Positions 42,990 through 55,701 are shown, counted from the first letter of the stretch. The stretch is 64,000 nt of DNA from Ollibium composti (GCF_004801285.1 NZ_SSNY01000016.1:1-64000), one strand, 5' to 3'. Numbers and translations are program-made. The notes: generated by a model not told the origin, from the sequence alone.

Positions 42990-43006
42990 GGTTACTTGTT
43001 GTAACC
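42990..43006. promoter_or_regulatory. GGTTAC-ttgtt-GTAACC operator candidate
   Basis: Six-base perfect arms with a five-base spacer lie between the divergent HxlR and reductase genes, 57 bases before the reductase start. An overlapping GTAA-cctga-TTAC is at 43001-43013 and a further GTAACC half-site is at 42935-42940. The symmetry and position are typical of an HxlR operator. Confidence 0.55.
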
Positions 43007-43063
43007 TGATTACGGATCATACCTACAATTTAGCCGCGAGGGAAGCGGCAGAAGGAGACAGTC

Positions 43064-43702
43064 ATGAAGATCGCCCTCATCGGCGCGTCCGGCTTCGTCG
43101 GCAGCGCGCTGCTCAAGGAAGCCGTCGCGCGCGGTCATTCGGTCACCGCCATCGTGCGCAATCCCGGCAAGATTGCCGAGGCCAAGGGAGTGGCCGTCGT
43201 CCAGGCCGACGTCACCGACGCCGCGGCGCTCGCCGCCCTGCTGAAAGGCCACGACGTCGTCGTCTCGGCCTTCAACGGCGGCTGGGGCGATCCCGACATC
43301 TACGCCAAGCATATCGCCGGTTCGAAAGCCATCGCGGCGGCGGCAAGGGCGGCGGGTGTCAGGCTGATCGAAATCGGCGGCGCCGGCTCGCTCCATGCGC
43401 CGGACGGCAGCCAACTCGTCGATTCGCCCGAATTTCCGACCGCCTACAAGGACGGCGCCCGCGCGGCGCGCGATGCGCTGACGGCGCTGCAACAGGGCGA
43501 CTGGAAGGACTGGACCCTCGTTTCGCCGGCCATCACGCTGGCGCCCGGCCAGCGCACCGGCCATTATCGCCTCGGTGCCGACAACCCGGTCTTCAACACC
43601 AAGGGCGAGAGCCATATCTCGGTGGAGGACTTCGCCGTCGCGGTCCTCGACGAGGCGGAGACGCCGAAGCATTCTGGCAAGCGCTTTACCGTGGGCTACT
43701 GA
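43064..43702 (+). CDS. NAD(P)-binding oxidoreductase (atypical SDR)
   Basis: A 212-residue NAD(P)H-binding protein of the atypical short-chain dehydrogenase (YwnB/NmrA-like) group: KIALIGASGFVGSALLKEAVARGHSVTAIVRNPGKI at the N terminus (GxxGxxG), then VVVSAFNGGWGDPD and LIEIGGAGSLHAPDG. Likely a quinone or flavin reductase or a redox sensor. Divergent from the HxlR regulator, whose targets are often such reductases. Confidence 0.9.
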   Translation: MKIALIGASGFVGSALLKEAVARGHSVTAIVRNPGKIAEAKGVAVVQADVTDAAALAALLKGHDVVVSAFNGGWGDPDIYAKHIAGSKAIAAAARAAGVRLIEIGGAGSLHAPDGSQLVDSPEFPTAYKDGARAARDALTALQQGDWKDWTLVSPAITLAPGQRTGHYRLGADNPVFNTKGESHISVEDFAVAVLDEAETPKHSGKRFTVGY

Positions 43703-43848
43703 GCGTTTCGCTGGCGGTAACGCCCGTCTTCCTCGGGCCTCGCCCGAGGATCTGCCGGCAACAGGAAATAGCGGGGCACTTTGTTGCCGAGTGGAGAATT
43801 GCCCGAAATGGACCGGGCATGATGACGGCGGGCGCCGGACGTTTCCGC

Positions 43849-44037
43849 TCAATCCTTCGACTTATGCTCGGGCTTACCCTTGCGCTTGGTCGAGGCCATG
43901 TCCTCCAGCTCTTTTTCGCTCATCGATTCGTACATACCCTTCGATGCGCCTTTGAGCTCGCTCTTCTTGGTGTCGCCGCGCTTGGCCGAGAGTGCGGCAC
44001 CGGCGGCCTTTTGCTGGGCCTTGGATGTAGCAGGCAT
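43849..44037 (-). CDS. DUF3008 small basic protein
   Basis: A 62-residue, lysine-rich protein: MPATSKAQQKAAGAALSAKRG, KGMYESMSEKELEDMASTKRKG, then a basic tail. It matches the DUF3008 family of small proteins with no known role, perhaps nucleic-acid associated. GGAGG lies seven bases before the ATG. Alone on this strand, upstream of nothing obvious. Confidence 0.85.
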   Translation of the reverse strand: MPATSKAQQKAAGAALSAKRGDTKKSELKGASKGMYESMSEKELEDMASTKRKGKPEHKSKD

Positions 44038-44081
44038 GATCTTTCCTCCAGTTTCAGGAGAAAGGAACGCGACCACCTGCG

Positions 44082-44933
44082 CTATGTTCCGGCCGTTTCC
44101 GGCACGACGAGGCCGAACCCCTGCATCAGCCGGCGCGTGGCGAAGTCGGTCCGACCGGAGGTGAAGACGGCAAGGTCCGGCTCCTCGCCGCGCAGGCCAG
44201 CCCCCTCGCCGTCCACTGCCGTAAGCAGCGACAGCGCGCGACGCGCGATCGCCTCGGCCGGATCGATCCAGTCCACCGGCCAGGGCGCGGTCTTGCGCAT
44301 GCGGTTGACCAGGAAGGGGTAGTGCGTGCAGGCCAGCACGACGATGTCGGTGAAGCGACCGTCCTGCTCGATGAAGCAGGGCGCGATCTCGGCCCGCACG
44401 GCCGCCTCGTCGACGAAGCCCTCGCGCATATAGGTTTCGGCAAGCGCCGCCAGCCGGTCCGAGCCGACCAGCCGCACATGGCATTTCTGCGCCCAGGTGC
44501 CGATCAGGTCGCGCGTATACTGCCGCTTGACGGTGCCCGGCGTCGCCAGAACCGAGACGAGGCCGGAACGCGTGCGCTCGGCCGCCGGCTTGATGGCAGG
44601 CACGGTGCCGACGAAGGGATGGCCCGGAAACGCTTCCCGCAGCGCCTCGATCACCAGCGTGGAAGCGGTGTTGCAGGCGATCACCGAAATCGCCGGGCGA
44701 TAGCGCTGCAAAAGCGCAGCGAACAGCGACAGGATATGCGCCTTCAGTGCCGGTTCTTCCCATGCGCCGTAGGGAAAGGCGGCGTCGTCGGCGACATAGA
44801 TGAAACGGCGGTCGGGCATCAGCACGCGCGCTTCGCGCAGCACGGTCAGCCCGCCGATGCCGGAATCGAACATCAGCACCGGCCGAGCTTCCGGCCTGGA
44901 CACCACAGCCTCCAGCGCCGGCGTTTCAGTCAT
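44082..44933 (-). CDS. murI: Glutamate racemase
   Basis: A 283-residue cofactor-independent racemase making D-glutamate for peptidoglycan. The N-terminal VLMFDSGIGGLTVLREA and the two catalytic cysteines in VIACNTASTLV and VLACTHYPFLV are present. It overlaps the upstream RNA methyltransferase gene by eight bases, suggesting a two-gene operon. Confidence 0.95.
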   Translation of the reverse strand: MTETPALEAVVSRPEARPVLMFDSGIGGLTVLREARVLMPDRRFIYVADDAAFPYGAWEEPALKAHILSLFAALLQRYRPAISVIACNTASTLVIEALREAFPGHPFVGTVPAIKPAAERTRSGLVSVLATPGTVKRQYTRDLIGTWAQKCHVRLVGSDRLAALAETYMREGFVDEAAVRAEIAPCFIEQDGRFTDIVVLACTHYPFLVNRMRKTAPWPVDWIDPAEAIARRALSLLTAVDGEGAGLRGEEPDLAVFTSGRTDFATRRLMQGFGLVVPETAGT

Positions 44934-45813
44934 TGTCCATGCCTCGACCGCCGGCAGGCGGAAGCTCGCCGGCGTCGTTGTCGTCGTCCGCAGGTGCCGT
45001 ATGTGCGGCTCGGTCGGCTTTCGCCTTGCGCTCGGGATAGCCGGCGCCGCGCGGCTCCTTCGGCGAGAAATAGTCGAGCGAGGCGACGACGCCGCGCAAC
45101 ACCTTCAGTTCCGGCTCGGCGAAACCGGCGCGCGTCAGCACGGCGCGCAAGTTTTCCACCATCTTCGGCTTCTTCGCCGCCGGGCGGAAATAACCGCGCG
45201 TCTCGAGCGCCGCCTCCAGATGATCGAACAGGCCCTGCAACTGCTGCTTGGTGGCGGGTGCCATGTCGGGGCCGGCGAAGTTCGTCTCCGTCTCGTTGGC
45301 GAGGCCGGACTTGCGCCACTCATAAGCCATCAAAAGCACCGCCTGGGCGATGTTGAGCGAGGCGAAGGTCGGATCGACCGGGAAGGTGACGATCTCGTCG
45401 GCCAGCCCGACCTCCTCGTTGTTGAGGCCGAAACGCTCGCGCCCGAACAGGATACCGGTGCGCTCGCCGCTTGCGGTGCGCGCGCGCAGCGCCCTGCCCG
45501 CCTCCACCGGCCCGCGCACCTCCTTGAAGCCGTCGCGCTGGCGCGCCGTGGTGGCGAAGACGAAGTTCAGGTCGGCGATGGCCGAGGGAAGGTCGTCGAA
45601 GACGCGCACGGCGTCGATGACGTGGTCGGCGCGGCTGGCGGCGGCACGCGCCTTCTCGCTCGGCCAGCCGTCGCGCGGATTGACCAGCCGAAGCTCGGTC
45701 AGGCCGAAATTCGCCATGGCGCGGGCGACCATGCCGATGTTCTCGCCAAGCTGCGGCTCGACCAGTACGATGGCGGGGCCGCCGGCGGCGGTGGTGTCTT
45801 CAGTGTCTTGCAT
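44926..45813 (-). CDS. SPOUT RNA methyltransferase, TrmJ-like
   Basis: A 295-residue SpoU-class methyltransferase resembling TrmJ, which 2'-O-methylates residue 32 of tRNAs. Motifs: IVLVEPQLGENIGMVARAMANFGL, ILFGRERFGLNNEEVGLADEIV, and the knot motif FASLNIAQAVLLMAYEWR. A hydrophilic C-terminal tail of about 50 residues (rich in Lys, Asp, Pro) exceeds the E. coli length. The ATG at 45813 was chosen by similarity. Interestingly TtcA, modifying the same tRNA position, is 5 kb away. Confidence 0.9.
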   Translation of the reverse strand: MQDTEDTTAAGGPAIVLVEPQLGENIGMVARAMANFGLTELRLVNPRDGWPSEKARAAASRADHVIDAVRVFDDLPSAIADLNFVFATTARQRDGFKEVRGPVEAGRALRARTASGERTGILFGRERFGLNNEEVGLADEIVTFPVDPTFASLNIAQAVLLMAYEWRKSGLANETETNFAGPDMAPATKQQLQGLFDHLEAALETRGYFRPAAKKPKMVENLRAVLTRAGFAEPELKVLRGVVASLDYFSPKEPRGAGYPERKAKADRAAHTAPADDDNDAGELPPAGGRGMDND

Positions 45814-45908
45814 GGCTGTTCGTTGGCGTTTTTTCCAACCTTCACTGGCACATCCGGCGCGGGAAATGAAGCGCCGCACTTTGTCCTCGATCCGTGTTAC
45901 GGAAAAGC

Positions 45909-46448
45909 ATGATCGATCACAGCGGCGAAATCCTCATCCTGACCGGGCCGCCCGGCTCCGGCAAGACCACCACGGCCCGCGCCCTTTCAGCGGAGCCCGG
46001 CGCACCGAAGGTGCATCTCCATACGGACGACTTCTGGCATTTCATCAAGAACGGCGCGATCGCACCCTACCTGCCCGAAGCCGACAGGCAGAACGGCGTG
46101 GTGATCGACGTGCTGACCAAGGCGGCGCAAGCCTATGCCGAGGGCGGCTATTTCGTCGTCCTCGACGGCATCGTCGGCCCATGGTTCCTGCCGCCGTTCA
46201 AGGCGCTGGCCGTACCGCTTCACTACGTCGTGCTTCGGCCGCCGCTCGAGGTGGCGATCGAACGCTGCCGGCAGCGCGGCGGCGACACGCTGAGCGATCC
46301 GGGACCGATCGGCGACCTGCACCGGCAATTCTCCGATCTCGGAGAGTTGGAGCCGCATGTGCTGCGAACGGACGGACAAAGCCGCGGCGACACGCTGGCC
46401 GCCGTTATAGCAGCCTTGGACAGCGACCGGTTCCGCCTGCCTTCCTAG
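45909..46448 (+). CDS. Zeta-toxin/AAA-like small kinase
   Basis: A 179-residue P-loop protein: ILILTGPPGSGKTTTARALS (Walker A), VHLHTDDFWHFIKNGAIAPYLPEAD and GGYFVVLDGIVGPWFL. It resembles small kinases related to zeta toxin, gluconate kinase or chloramphenicol phosphotransferase; the exact substrate cannot be told. No antitoxin-like gene is adjacent, so a housekeeping or resistance role is more likely than a toxin. The start at 45909 is the second in-frame ATG. Confidence 0.78.
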   Translation: MIDHSGEILILTGPPGSGKTTTARALSAEPGAPKVHLHTDDFWHFIKNGAIAPYLPEADRQNGVVIDVLTKAAQAYAEGGYFVVLDGIVGPWFLPPFKALAVPLHYVVLRPPLEVAIERCRQRGGDTLSDPGPIGDLHRQFSDLGELEPHVLRTDGQSRGDTLAAVIAALDSDRFRLPS

Positions 46449-46579
46449 CCGCCGGAGCTCGCGGCGGCGTTCGCACTTCGTCGCGTTTGCGCACGTCACA
46501 TCGCTTTGATATAGGGGCCGCATCCTTTCAAGGCCGTGCCCGCGCGCGGCCCTATCCCCAGCAGCGAGGCATATTTTCC

Positions 46580-47791
46580 ATGGCGAAGATCAAGGTGGCG
46601 AACCCGGTCGTCGAACTCGACGGCGACGAGATGACCCGCATCATCTGGCAGCTCATCAAGGACAAGCTGATCCACCCCTATCTCGACCTCAAGCTGGACT
46701 ATTACGACCTCGGCATCGAGCACCGCGACGCCACCGGCGACCAGGTGACGATCGACGCCGCGCACGCCATTCAGAAGCACGGCGTCGGCGTCAAATGCGC
46801 CACCATCACGCCGGACGAGGCGCGCGTCGAGGAATTCAAGCTCAAGAAGATGTGGAAGAGCCCCAACGGCACGATCCGCAACATCCTCGGCGGCACCATC
46901 TTCCGCGAGCCGATCATCATGAAGAACGTGCCGCGCCTGGTGCCGGGCTGGACCAAGCCGATCATCGTCGGCCGCCATGCCTTCGGCGACCAGTACAAGG
47001 CGACCGACTTCCGCTTCCCCGGCAAGGGCAAGCTGACCATCAAGTTCGTCGGCGAGGACGGCAAGGTGATCGAGCACGACGTGTTCGACGCGCCCGGCGC
47101 CGGCGTGGCCATTGCCATGTACAACCTCGACGAATCGATCCGCGAATTCGCCCGCGCCTCGCTGAACTACGGCCTCTTGCGCAACTATCCGGTCTATCTC
47201 TCGACCAAGAACACCATCCTGAAAGCCTATGACGGCCGCTTCAAGGACATCTTCCAGGAGGTCTACGAGAAGGAATTCGAGGCCGAATTCAAGGAGCGCA
47301 AGCTCTGGTACGAACACCGGCTGATCGACGACATGGTGGCCTCCTCGCTAAAATGGTCGGGCGGCTATGTCTGGGCCTGCAAGAACTACGACGGCGACGT
47401 GCAGTCCGATACGGTGGCTCAGGGCTTCGGCTCGCTCGGCCTGATGACCTCGGTGCTGATGACGCCGGACGGCAAGACCGTCGAGGCGGAGGCCGCGCAC
47501 GGCACCGTTACCCGCCACTACCGCCAGCACCAGAAGGGCGAGGAGACCTCGACCAACTCCATCGCCTCGATCTTCGCCTGGACGCGCGGCCTGGCGCACC
47601 GTGGCAAGCTGGACGACAACGCCGAACTGAAGAAATTCGCCGAGACGCTGGAGAAGGTCTGCATCCAGACCGTCGAGTCCGGCTTCATGACCAAGGACCT
47701 GTCGCTGCTGATCGGCCCCGACCAGCCGTGGCTCTCCACCACGGGCTTCCTCGACAAGGTAGACGAGAACCTGCAGAAGGCGATGGCCTAA
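46580..47791 (+). CDS. icd: NADP-dependent isocitrate dehydrogenase
   Basis: A 403-residue eukaryotic-type (subfamily II) NADP isocitrate dehydrogenase, as usual for alphaproteobacteria; it makes 2-oxoglutarate, CO2 and NADPH in the TCA cycle. Evidence: VVELDGDEMTRIIWQLIKDKLI, KSPNGTIRNILGGTIFREPI (substrate loop), DDMVASSLKWSGGYVWACKNYDGDVQSD (metal aspartates), and EAAHGTVTRHYR. Length is normal. A GST gene follows within six bases. Confidence 0.97.
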   Translation: MAKIKVANPVVELDGDEMTRIIWQLIKDKLIHPYLDLKLDYYDLGIEHRDATGDQVTIDAAHAIQKHGVGVKCATITPDEARVEEFKLKKMWKSPNGTIRNILGGTIFREPIIMKNVPRLVPGWTKPIIVGRHAFGDQYKATDFRFPGKGKLTIKFVGEDGKVIEHDVFDAPGAGVAIAMYNLDESIREFARASLNYGLLRNYPVYLSTKNTILKAYDGRFKDIFQEVYEKEFEAEFKERKLWYEHRLIDDMVASSLKWSGGYVWACKNYDGDVQSDTVAQGFGSLGLMTSVLMTPDGKTVEAEAAHGTVTRHYRQHQKGEETSTNSIASIFAWTRGLAHRGKLDDNAELKKFAETLEKVCIQTVESGFMTKDLSLLIGPDQPWLSTTGFLDKVDENLQKAMA

Positions 47792-47797
47792 GGCCTG

Positions 47798-48424
47798 ATG
47801 AGCCGCCCCACCCTCTATGGTGCGGACTACAGCGTCTATGTGCGCATCGCGCGCATGGCGCTGGAGGAGAAGGGGATCGGCTATGACCTCGTGCCGGTGG
47901 ACATCTTTGCCGAAGGCGGTCCGCCGGCATGGTATCTGGAGCGCCACCCGTTCGGGCGCATCCCGGCCTTCGAGCATGACGGGTTCCGACTGTTCGAGAC
48001 GGGCGCCATCACCCGCTATGTCGACGAGGCGTTCGACGGCCCGCCCCTCCAGCCCGCCGATGCGCGCGGGCGCGCGGTGATGCACCAGATCGTCGGCCTG
48101 ATCGATTCCTACGCCTATCGCGCTATGGTTTGGAACGTAGCGGTCGAGCGGCTGGAAGGCAATCCGCCGGACGAGGCACGCATCGCTGGCGGCCTGCGCA
48201 TCGCCGAAACCGCCTTGAAGGCGCTGGCGACGTTGAAGAGACCCGGAGACTGGCTGCTCGGTAGCCAATTGACGCTGGCGGACCTGCACGTCGCGCCGGT
48301 GATCGGCTATTTCCTCAGGACGGAAGAAGGCCGCAGCTTGCTCAAGGCTTTTCCGTCCATCGAAGACTGGTGGAAGAAAATCAGCGCGCGGCCGAGCTTT
48401 GCCGCCACCGAAAAGGCCGACTGA
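47798..48424 (+). CDS. Glutathione S-transferase
   Basis: A 208-residue cytosolic GST: N-terminal thioredoxin-like domain (SVYVRIARMALEEKGIGYDLVPVD, FGRIPAFEHDGFRLFETGAI) and helical C-terminal domain (WLLGSQLTLADLHVAPVIGYF). A ser/tyr catalytic residue is plausible near YSVYVRI. It starts six bases after icd, so it may be co-transcribed. Substrate unknown. Confidence 0.9.
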   Translation: MSRPTLYGADYSVYVRIARMALEEKGIGYDLVPVDIFAEGGPPAWYLERHPFGRIPAFEHDGFRLFETGAITRYVDEAFDGPPLQPADARGRAVMHQIVGLIDSYAYRAMVWNVAVERLEGNPPDEARIAGGLRIAETALKALATLKRPGDWLLGSQLTLADLHVAPVIGYFLRTEEGRSLLKAFPSIEDWWKKISARPSFAATEKAD

Positions 48425-48507
48425 CGACAGCCGCAGGGCACGTCATGTTTTCGCCGCGCGGAGGCGGAACAAACGAATCCCCTCGCAGCTTCGATTCGGG
48501 ATCGTCC

Positions 48508-49476
48508 ATGCGCAAACGAATGAAAGTGCTGCTGGCGCTTGGTCTCGCGGCGGCCGCATTGTGGGCCGGCAACACCTCGCTGTTCTCGCATTCCGACGCC
48601 AGACCGCAGCTGATCGCGCATCGCGGCCTCGGCCAGACCTTTCATCGGGAAGGCCTGACCGGCGAGACCTGCACGGCGACACGCATCTTCGCCCCGGAGC
48701 ATTCCTATCTCGAGAACACCATCGCGGGTTTCCGTGCCGCCTTCGATGCCGGCGCCGATGTCGTGGAGTTCGACATCCACCCCACGACGGACGGCCATTT
48801 CGTCGTTTTCCATGACTGGACGCTGGACTGCCGGACCGACGGCCACGGTGTCACGCGCGAGCACGACCTAGCGGCGCTCAAGGCGCTGGACATAGGCTAC
48901 GGCTACACCGCCGACGGCGGCAAAACCTTCCCGTTCCGCGGCAAGGGCGTGGGATTGATGCCCTCGCTCGACGAGGTTTCGGCCACTTTTCCGGATCGAC
49001 AGTTTCTCATCAACATCAAGAGCAACGACGACGAGGAAGGCAAACGGCTGGCCGAGGCGATCGGTGCGCTGCCGGCGGCGCAGCGAAAGCTGATAACCGT
49101 CTATGGCGGCGGCGGCGCGATGGCCGCCTATGCCGCGGCGCTGCCGGACGCGCCGGTGCTGGACACCGACGGCGTGAAGCGCTGCCTGCTGCGCTATTGG
49201 GTGCTGGGCTGGAGCGGGTATGTGCCGCAGAACTGCCGCGACACGCTGTTCATGCTGCCCGCCAACATCGCGCCGTTCGTCTGGGGTTATCCTGACAGGC
49301 TGGCGGCGCGGCTCAAGGCTGCAAACAGCACGCTGGTGCTGCTCGGCGCCTATGATGGCAGCGGCTTTTCATCCGGCGTCGACGATATCGAGGCCCTGGC
49401 CGATCTGCCTGCCCGGTTCGACGGCGCGATCTGGACGAACCGCATCGACAGGATCGGCCCGAAGGTCAAGCAATAG
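48508..49476 (+). CDS. Glycerophosphodiester phosphodiesterase
   Basis: A 322-residue exported GDPD-family enzyme with N-terminal hydrophobic anchor (VLLALGLAAAALWAGN). The active site pattern is QLIAHRGLGQTF, HSYLENTIAGFRAAFDAGADVVEFDIHPTTDGHFVVFHDWTLD (catalytic His, and Glu/Asp metal ligands). It hydrolyses glycerophosphodiesters to glycerol-3-phosphate and an alcohol in the periplasm. The ATG at 48508 or 48520 is possible. Confidence 0.9.
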   Translation: MRKRMKVLLALGLAAAALWAGNTSLFSHSDARPQLIAHRGLGQTFHREGLTGETCTATRIFAPEHSYLENTIAGFRAAFDAGADVVEFDIHPTTDGHFVVFHDWTLDCRTDGHGVTREHDLAALKALDIGYGYTADGGKTFPFRGKGVGLMPSLDEVSATFPDRQFLINIKSNDDEEGKRLAEAIGALPAAQRKLITVYGGGGAMAAYAAALPDAPVLDTDGVKRCLLRYWVLGWSGYVPQNCRDTLFMLPANIAPFVWGYPDRLAARLKAANSTLVLLGAYDGSGFSSGVDDIEALADLPARFDGAIWTNRIDRIGPKVKQ

Positions 49477-49563
49477 GCCGGCGACCCGGGGCCCGGCGCG
49501 ATCTTTCAGGACGACCGGATTCCTGAGCCAAATCTGAACCGGTCACGCTTCGAACGACTCGCC

Positions 49564-52230
<2,667 letters not shown>

Positions 52231-52328
52231 TCGTCTGTCCTTGCAGGAAATGCCGGCCGGCCCGGCGAAACGCCCTCTCTTAACGGCGGCTCATGGCGCT
52301 GTCCAGAAAAGGCGGAGCCGGAAAACGG

Positions 52329-52354
52329 CAAAACCGCCGGCCCATGGCCGGCGG
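52329..52354 (-). terminator. Terminator between recA and alaS
   Basis: On the minus strand a nine-base-pair stem (CCGCCGGCC/GGCCGGCGG, three-base loop) is followed by TTTTGCC. It lies about 100 bases beyond the recA stop and 100 before alaS. The T-run is short. Confidence 0.65.
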
Positions 52355-52375
52355 TCCAAGTTATCTTTAAATGGC

Positions 52376-52440
52376 AGCAGCCTCCTCTCCGTCTCGGGCT
52401 TCGCCCGAGCCACCTCTCCCCCACTTCGTGGGGGCGAGGA
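52376..52440. repeat. Short GC hairpins after recA
   Basis: Contains CTCGGGCTTCGCCCGAG (52399-52415) and CCCCCACTTCGTGGGGG (52418-52434), two adjacent perfect hairpins with tetraloop-like TTCG or TTCGT centres. They resemble the dispersed intergenic repeats seen elsewhere in the window and probably stabilise the recA transcript end. Confidence 0.6.
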
Positions 52441-52452
52441 AAGGAGCCAAGC

Positions 52453-53538
<1,086 letters not shown>

Positions 53539-53597
53539 GATACATCACCCCTTGGTCGTCAATGAAGGCCGGAGAGCCCGGTGGACCCTGCGAATAT

Positions 53598-53612
53598 GTA
53601 CCTCTTTTGTTC
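53598..53612 (-). promoter_or_regulatory. SOS (LexA) box of recA
   Basis: GTAC-N7-GTTC (read on the plus strand; GAAC-N7-GTAC on the coding strand), a close match to the alphaproteobacterial LexA site GTTC-N7-GTTC, located 60-75 bases upstream of the recA start in an AT-rich promoter region. This supports LexA control of recA. Confidence 0.6.
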
Positions 53613-53662
53613 CGTTTTGGCAAGGGTCGTATATATTTGATAAAAAAGGATGATTCTATTTT

Positions 53663-53677
53663 GTTCTTTTTTTGTTT
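53663..53677. promoter_or_regulatory. Weak second SOS-like box
   Basis: GTTC-N7-GTTT, one base off the consensus half-site, lies in the same intergenic region about 115 bases before the psuK start. It may be a chance match in T-rich sequence. Confidence 0.25.
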
Positions 53678-53791
53678 TACCTATTCTGCTTCGAATGTAT
53701 CCATATGCCGCGCAGGGGGCGACGGCCGTTCCGGCCAGGGGCGATTCGGCTTTGGCGCCATGATCGCCGCTGGGCGGGACCGGTGCCCGGC

Positions 53792-54736
53792 ATGACGCGC
53801 GCGCCGCATATCCTCGCCGTCGGCGGCGCGCATATCGACCGGCGCGGCCAGGTGAGCGGCGCCTATATAGCCGCCGCCTCCAACCCCGGCACGATGCGCG
53901 AGGATGTCGGCGGCGGCGTCTTCAACGCGCTGCGCACGGCGGTGCGGCGCGGCGCGTCCGCCTCGCTGGCGTCGCTGCGCGGCGGCGATGCGGCGGCCGA
54001 GACCGTGGCGCGCGCCATCGCGGCGGCCGGCATCGAGGACCTGTCGGCCGTCTTCCTCGACCGCACGACGCCGAGCTATACCGCCATCCTCGACGCCGAG
54101 GGCGAACTGGTCGTCGGCTTTGCCGACATGGGACTCTACGACCTCGCTTTCCCCAAGCAAGTGCGGCGCGCCAAGCTGCGCGAGGCGGCGACGACGGCGG
54201 ACGCGCTGTTCCTCGACGCCAACCTGCCGGAGGCGGCGCTGCAGCGGCTGGTGCCGCCGGCCGGCGGCAAGCCGGTCTTCGCCATCGCCATCTCGCCGGC
54301 CAAGGCGGTGCGGCTGAAGCCGGTACTCGACAGGCTGGCGCTGCTGTTCATGAACCGCCGCGAGGCAGCAGCCCTGACCGGGTTGGAAAAGAACGCCCTG
54401 GCGGCGGACCTCGTAGCCGGATTGCACGCCGTCGGCCTGAAGGGCGGCGTCGTCAGCGCCGGCGACGGGCCGCTGATCGGCTTCGACGCGAAAGGCGCCT
54501 TCACCATTGTGCCGCCCGCCCCGCGCCATGTCGCCGACGTTACCGGCGCGGGCGATGCGCTGGCCGGCGCCACGGTCGCGGCCGTGCTACGTGGAGAGGC
54601 ATTGCGGCAGGCGCTGTGCGAGGGCGCCGCAGCGGCGCTTCTGGCCATCGAAAGCCCGCATGCGGTGCCGGATTTCACGGCGGCGGACTTTGCCGCAGCG
54701 CTGGCCCTTGTGCCCGAACCGCAGGAAATGGCATGA
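53792..54736 (+). CDS. psuK: Pseudouridine kinase (PfkB family)
   Basis: A 314-residue PfkB-type sugar kinase: N-terminal ILAVGGAHIDRRGQVSGAY and GGGVFNALRTAVRRGASASLASLRGGD, and the C-terminal catalytic signature DVTGAGDALAGATVAAVL with the base aspartate. The following gene is PsuG, which identifies this as the kinase that phosphorylates pseudouridine to pseudouridine 5'-phosphate. The ATG at 53792 is chosen by the conserved start; upstream in-frame ATGs give unlikely basic extensions. Confidence 0.88.
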   Translation: MTRAPHILAVGGAHIDRRGQVSGAYIAAASNPGTMREDVGGGVFNALRTAVRRGASASLASLRGGDAAAETVARAIAAAGIEDLSAVFLDRTTPSYTAILDAEGELVVGFADMGLYDLAFPKQVRRAKLREAATTADALFLDANLPEAALQRLVPPAGGKPVFAIAISPAKAVRLKPVLDRLALLFMNRREAAALTGLEKNALAADLVAGLHAVGLKGGVVSAGDGPLIGFDAKGAFTIVPPAPRHVADVTGAGDALAGATVAAVLRGEALRQALCEGAAAALLAIESPHAVPDFTAADFAAALALVPEPQEMA

Positions 54737-54778
54737 GCCATGAAAGCCGGCGCGCCACGCCGGCGCCCGGAGATGACC

Positions 54779-55696
54779 ATGATGCTTGAAAGCGCCCGCC
54801 CCTTCGTCGACATCCACCCGCCGGTGGCCGAGGCCCTTGCCGCCAAGCGTCCGGTGGTGGCGCTGGAATCGACCATCATCACCCATGGCATGCCCTACCC
54901 CGACAACGGCGCGATGGCGGCGGACGTGGAAAAGATAATCACCGAAGAGGGTGCCGTGCCGGCCACCATCGCCGTCGTCAACGGCCGCATCAAGATCGGC
55001 TTGTCGGACGGCGAGCGCGAATCGCTGGCCATGACGGTCGACGCCATGAAACTGTCGCGCGCCGACCTCGCCTTCGCGGTGGCCGAAGGGCGTACCGGCG
55101 GTACCACGGTCGCGGCCACCATGATTTGCGCCGCTCTTGCCGGCATCAAGGTGTTCGCCACCGGCGGCATCGGCGGCGTCCACAAGGGGGCGGAAAAGAG
55201 CTTCGACATCTCGGCCGATCTCGACGAACTGGCGCGCACGCCCGTCATCGTCGTCTCTGCCGGCGCCAAGGCGATCCTCGACATCGAAAAGACGCTGGAG
55301 GTGCTGGAGACGCGCGGCGTGCCGGTGATCGGCAACGGTTGCGAGGTGATGCCGGCCTTCTGGTCCCGGCAGTCGCCGTTCCGCGCGCCGCTGATGCTCG
55401 ATTCGCCCGAAAAGATCGCCGAGTTATTCAATGTCCGCCGGGCGCTCGGGCTGGAAGGCGGCATGCTGGTCGCCAACCCGGTGCCGGAAGACCACGAAAT
55501 CCCGGCCGCCGAAATGGCCGGCTATATCGAAGCGGCGCAGAAAGCGGCCGAGGCGCAGAAGATCGTCGGCAAGGCGGTGACGCCGTTCTTGCTGGGGAAA
55601 ATCCTTGAGCTCACCGGCGGCCGCAGCCTGAAGACCAACATCGCGCTGGTGGAAAACAACGCGCGGGTCGCGGCACGGGTGGCGAAGGCGCTGTAA
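54779..55696 (+). CDS. psuG: Pseudouridine-5'-phosphate glycosidase
   Basis: A 305-residue PsuG that cleaves pseudouridine 5'-phosphate to uracil and ribose 5-phosphate. Motifs: VVALESTIITHGMPYPDN, PATIAVVNGRIKIGLSDGE, GRTGGTTVAATMICAALAGI, FATGGIGGVHKGAEKSFDISADL, KAILDIEKTLEVLETRGVPV, and NVRRALGLEGGMLVANPVP. The start at 54779 has GGAG six bases upstream; ATGs at 54773 and 54782 are alternatives. Co-directional with psuK after 42 bases. Confidence 0.95.
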   Translation: MMLESARPFVDIHPPVAEALAAKRPVVALESTIITHGMPYPDNGAMAADVEKIITEEGAVPATIAVVNGRIKIGLSDGERESLAMTVDAMKLSRADLAFAVAEGRTGGTTVAATMICAALAGIKVFATGGIGGVHKGAEKSFDISADLDELARTPVIVVSAGAKAILDIEKTLEVLETRGVPVIGNGCEVMPAFWSRQSPFRAPLMLDSPEKIAELFNVRRALGLEGGMLVANPVPEDHEIPAAEMAGYIEAAQKAAEAQKIVGKAVTPFLLGKILELTGGRSLKTNIALVENNARVAARVAKAL

Positions 55697-55701
55697 AGTT
55701 T

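Noticed and set aside
45909..46448. Zeta toxin of a toxin-antitoxin pair
   Set aside because: No epsilon-like antitoxin gene is adjacent and the neighbours are housekeeping genes.
45350..46579. N-terminal extension of isocitrate dehydrogenase
   Set aside because: It runs antisense to the TrmJ-like gene and over the small kinase gene in another frame; the conserved start MAKIKVANPVVELDGDEM is at 46580.
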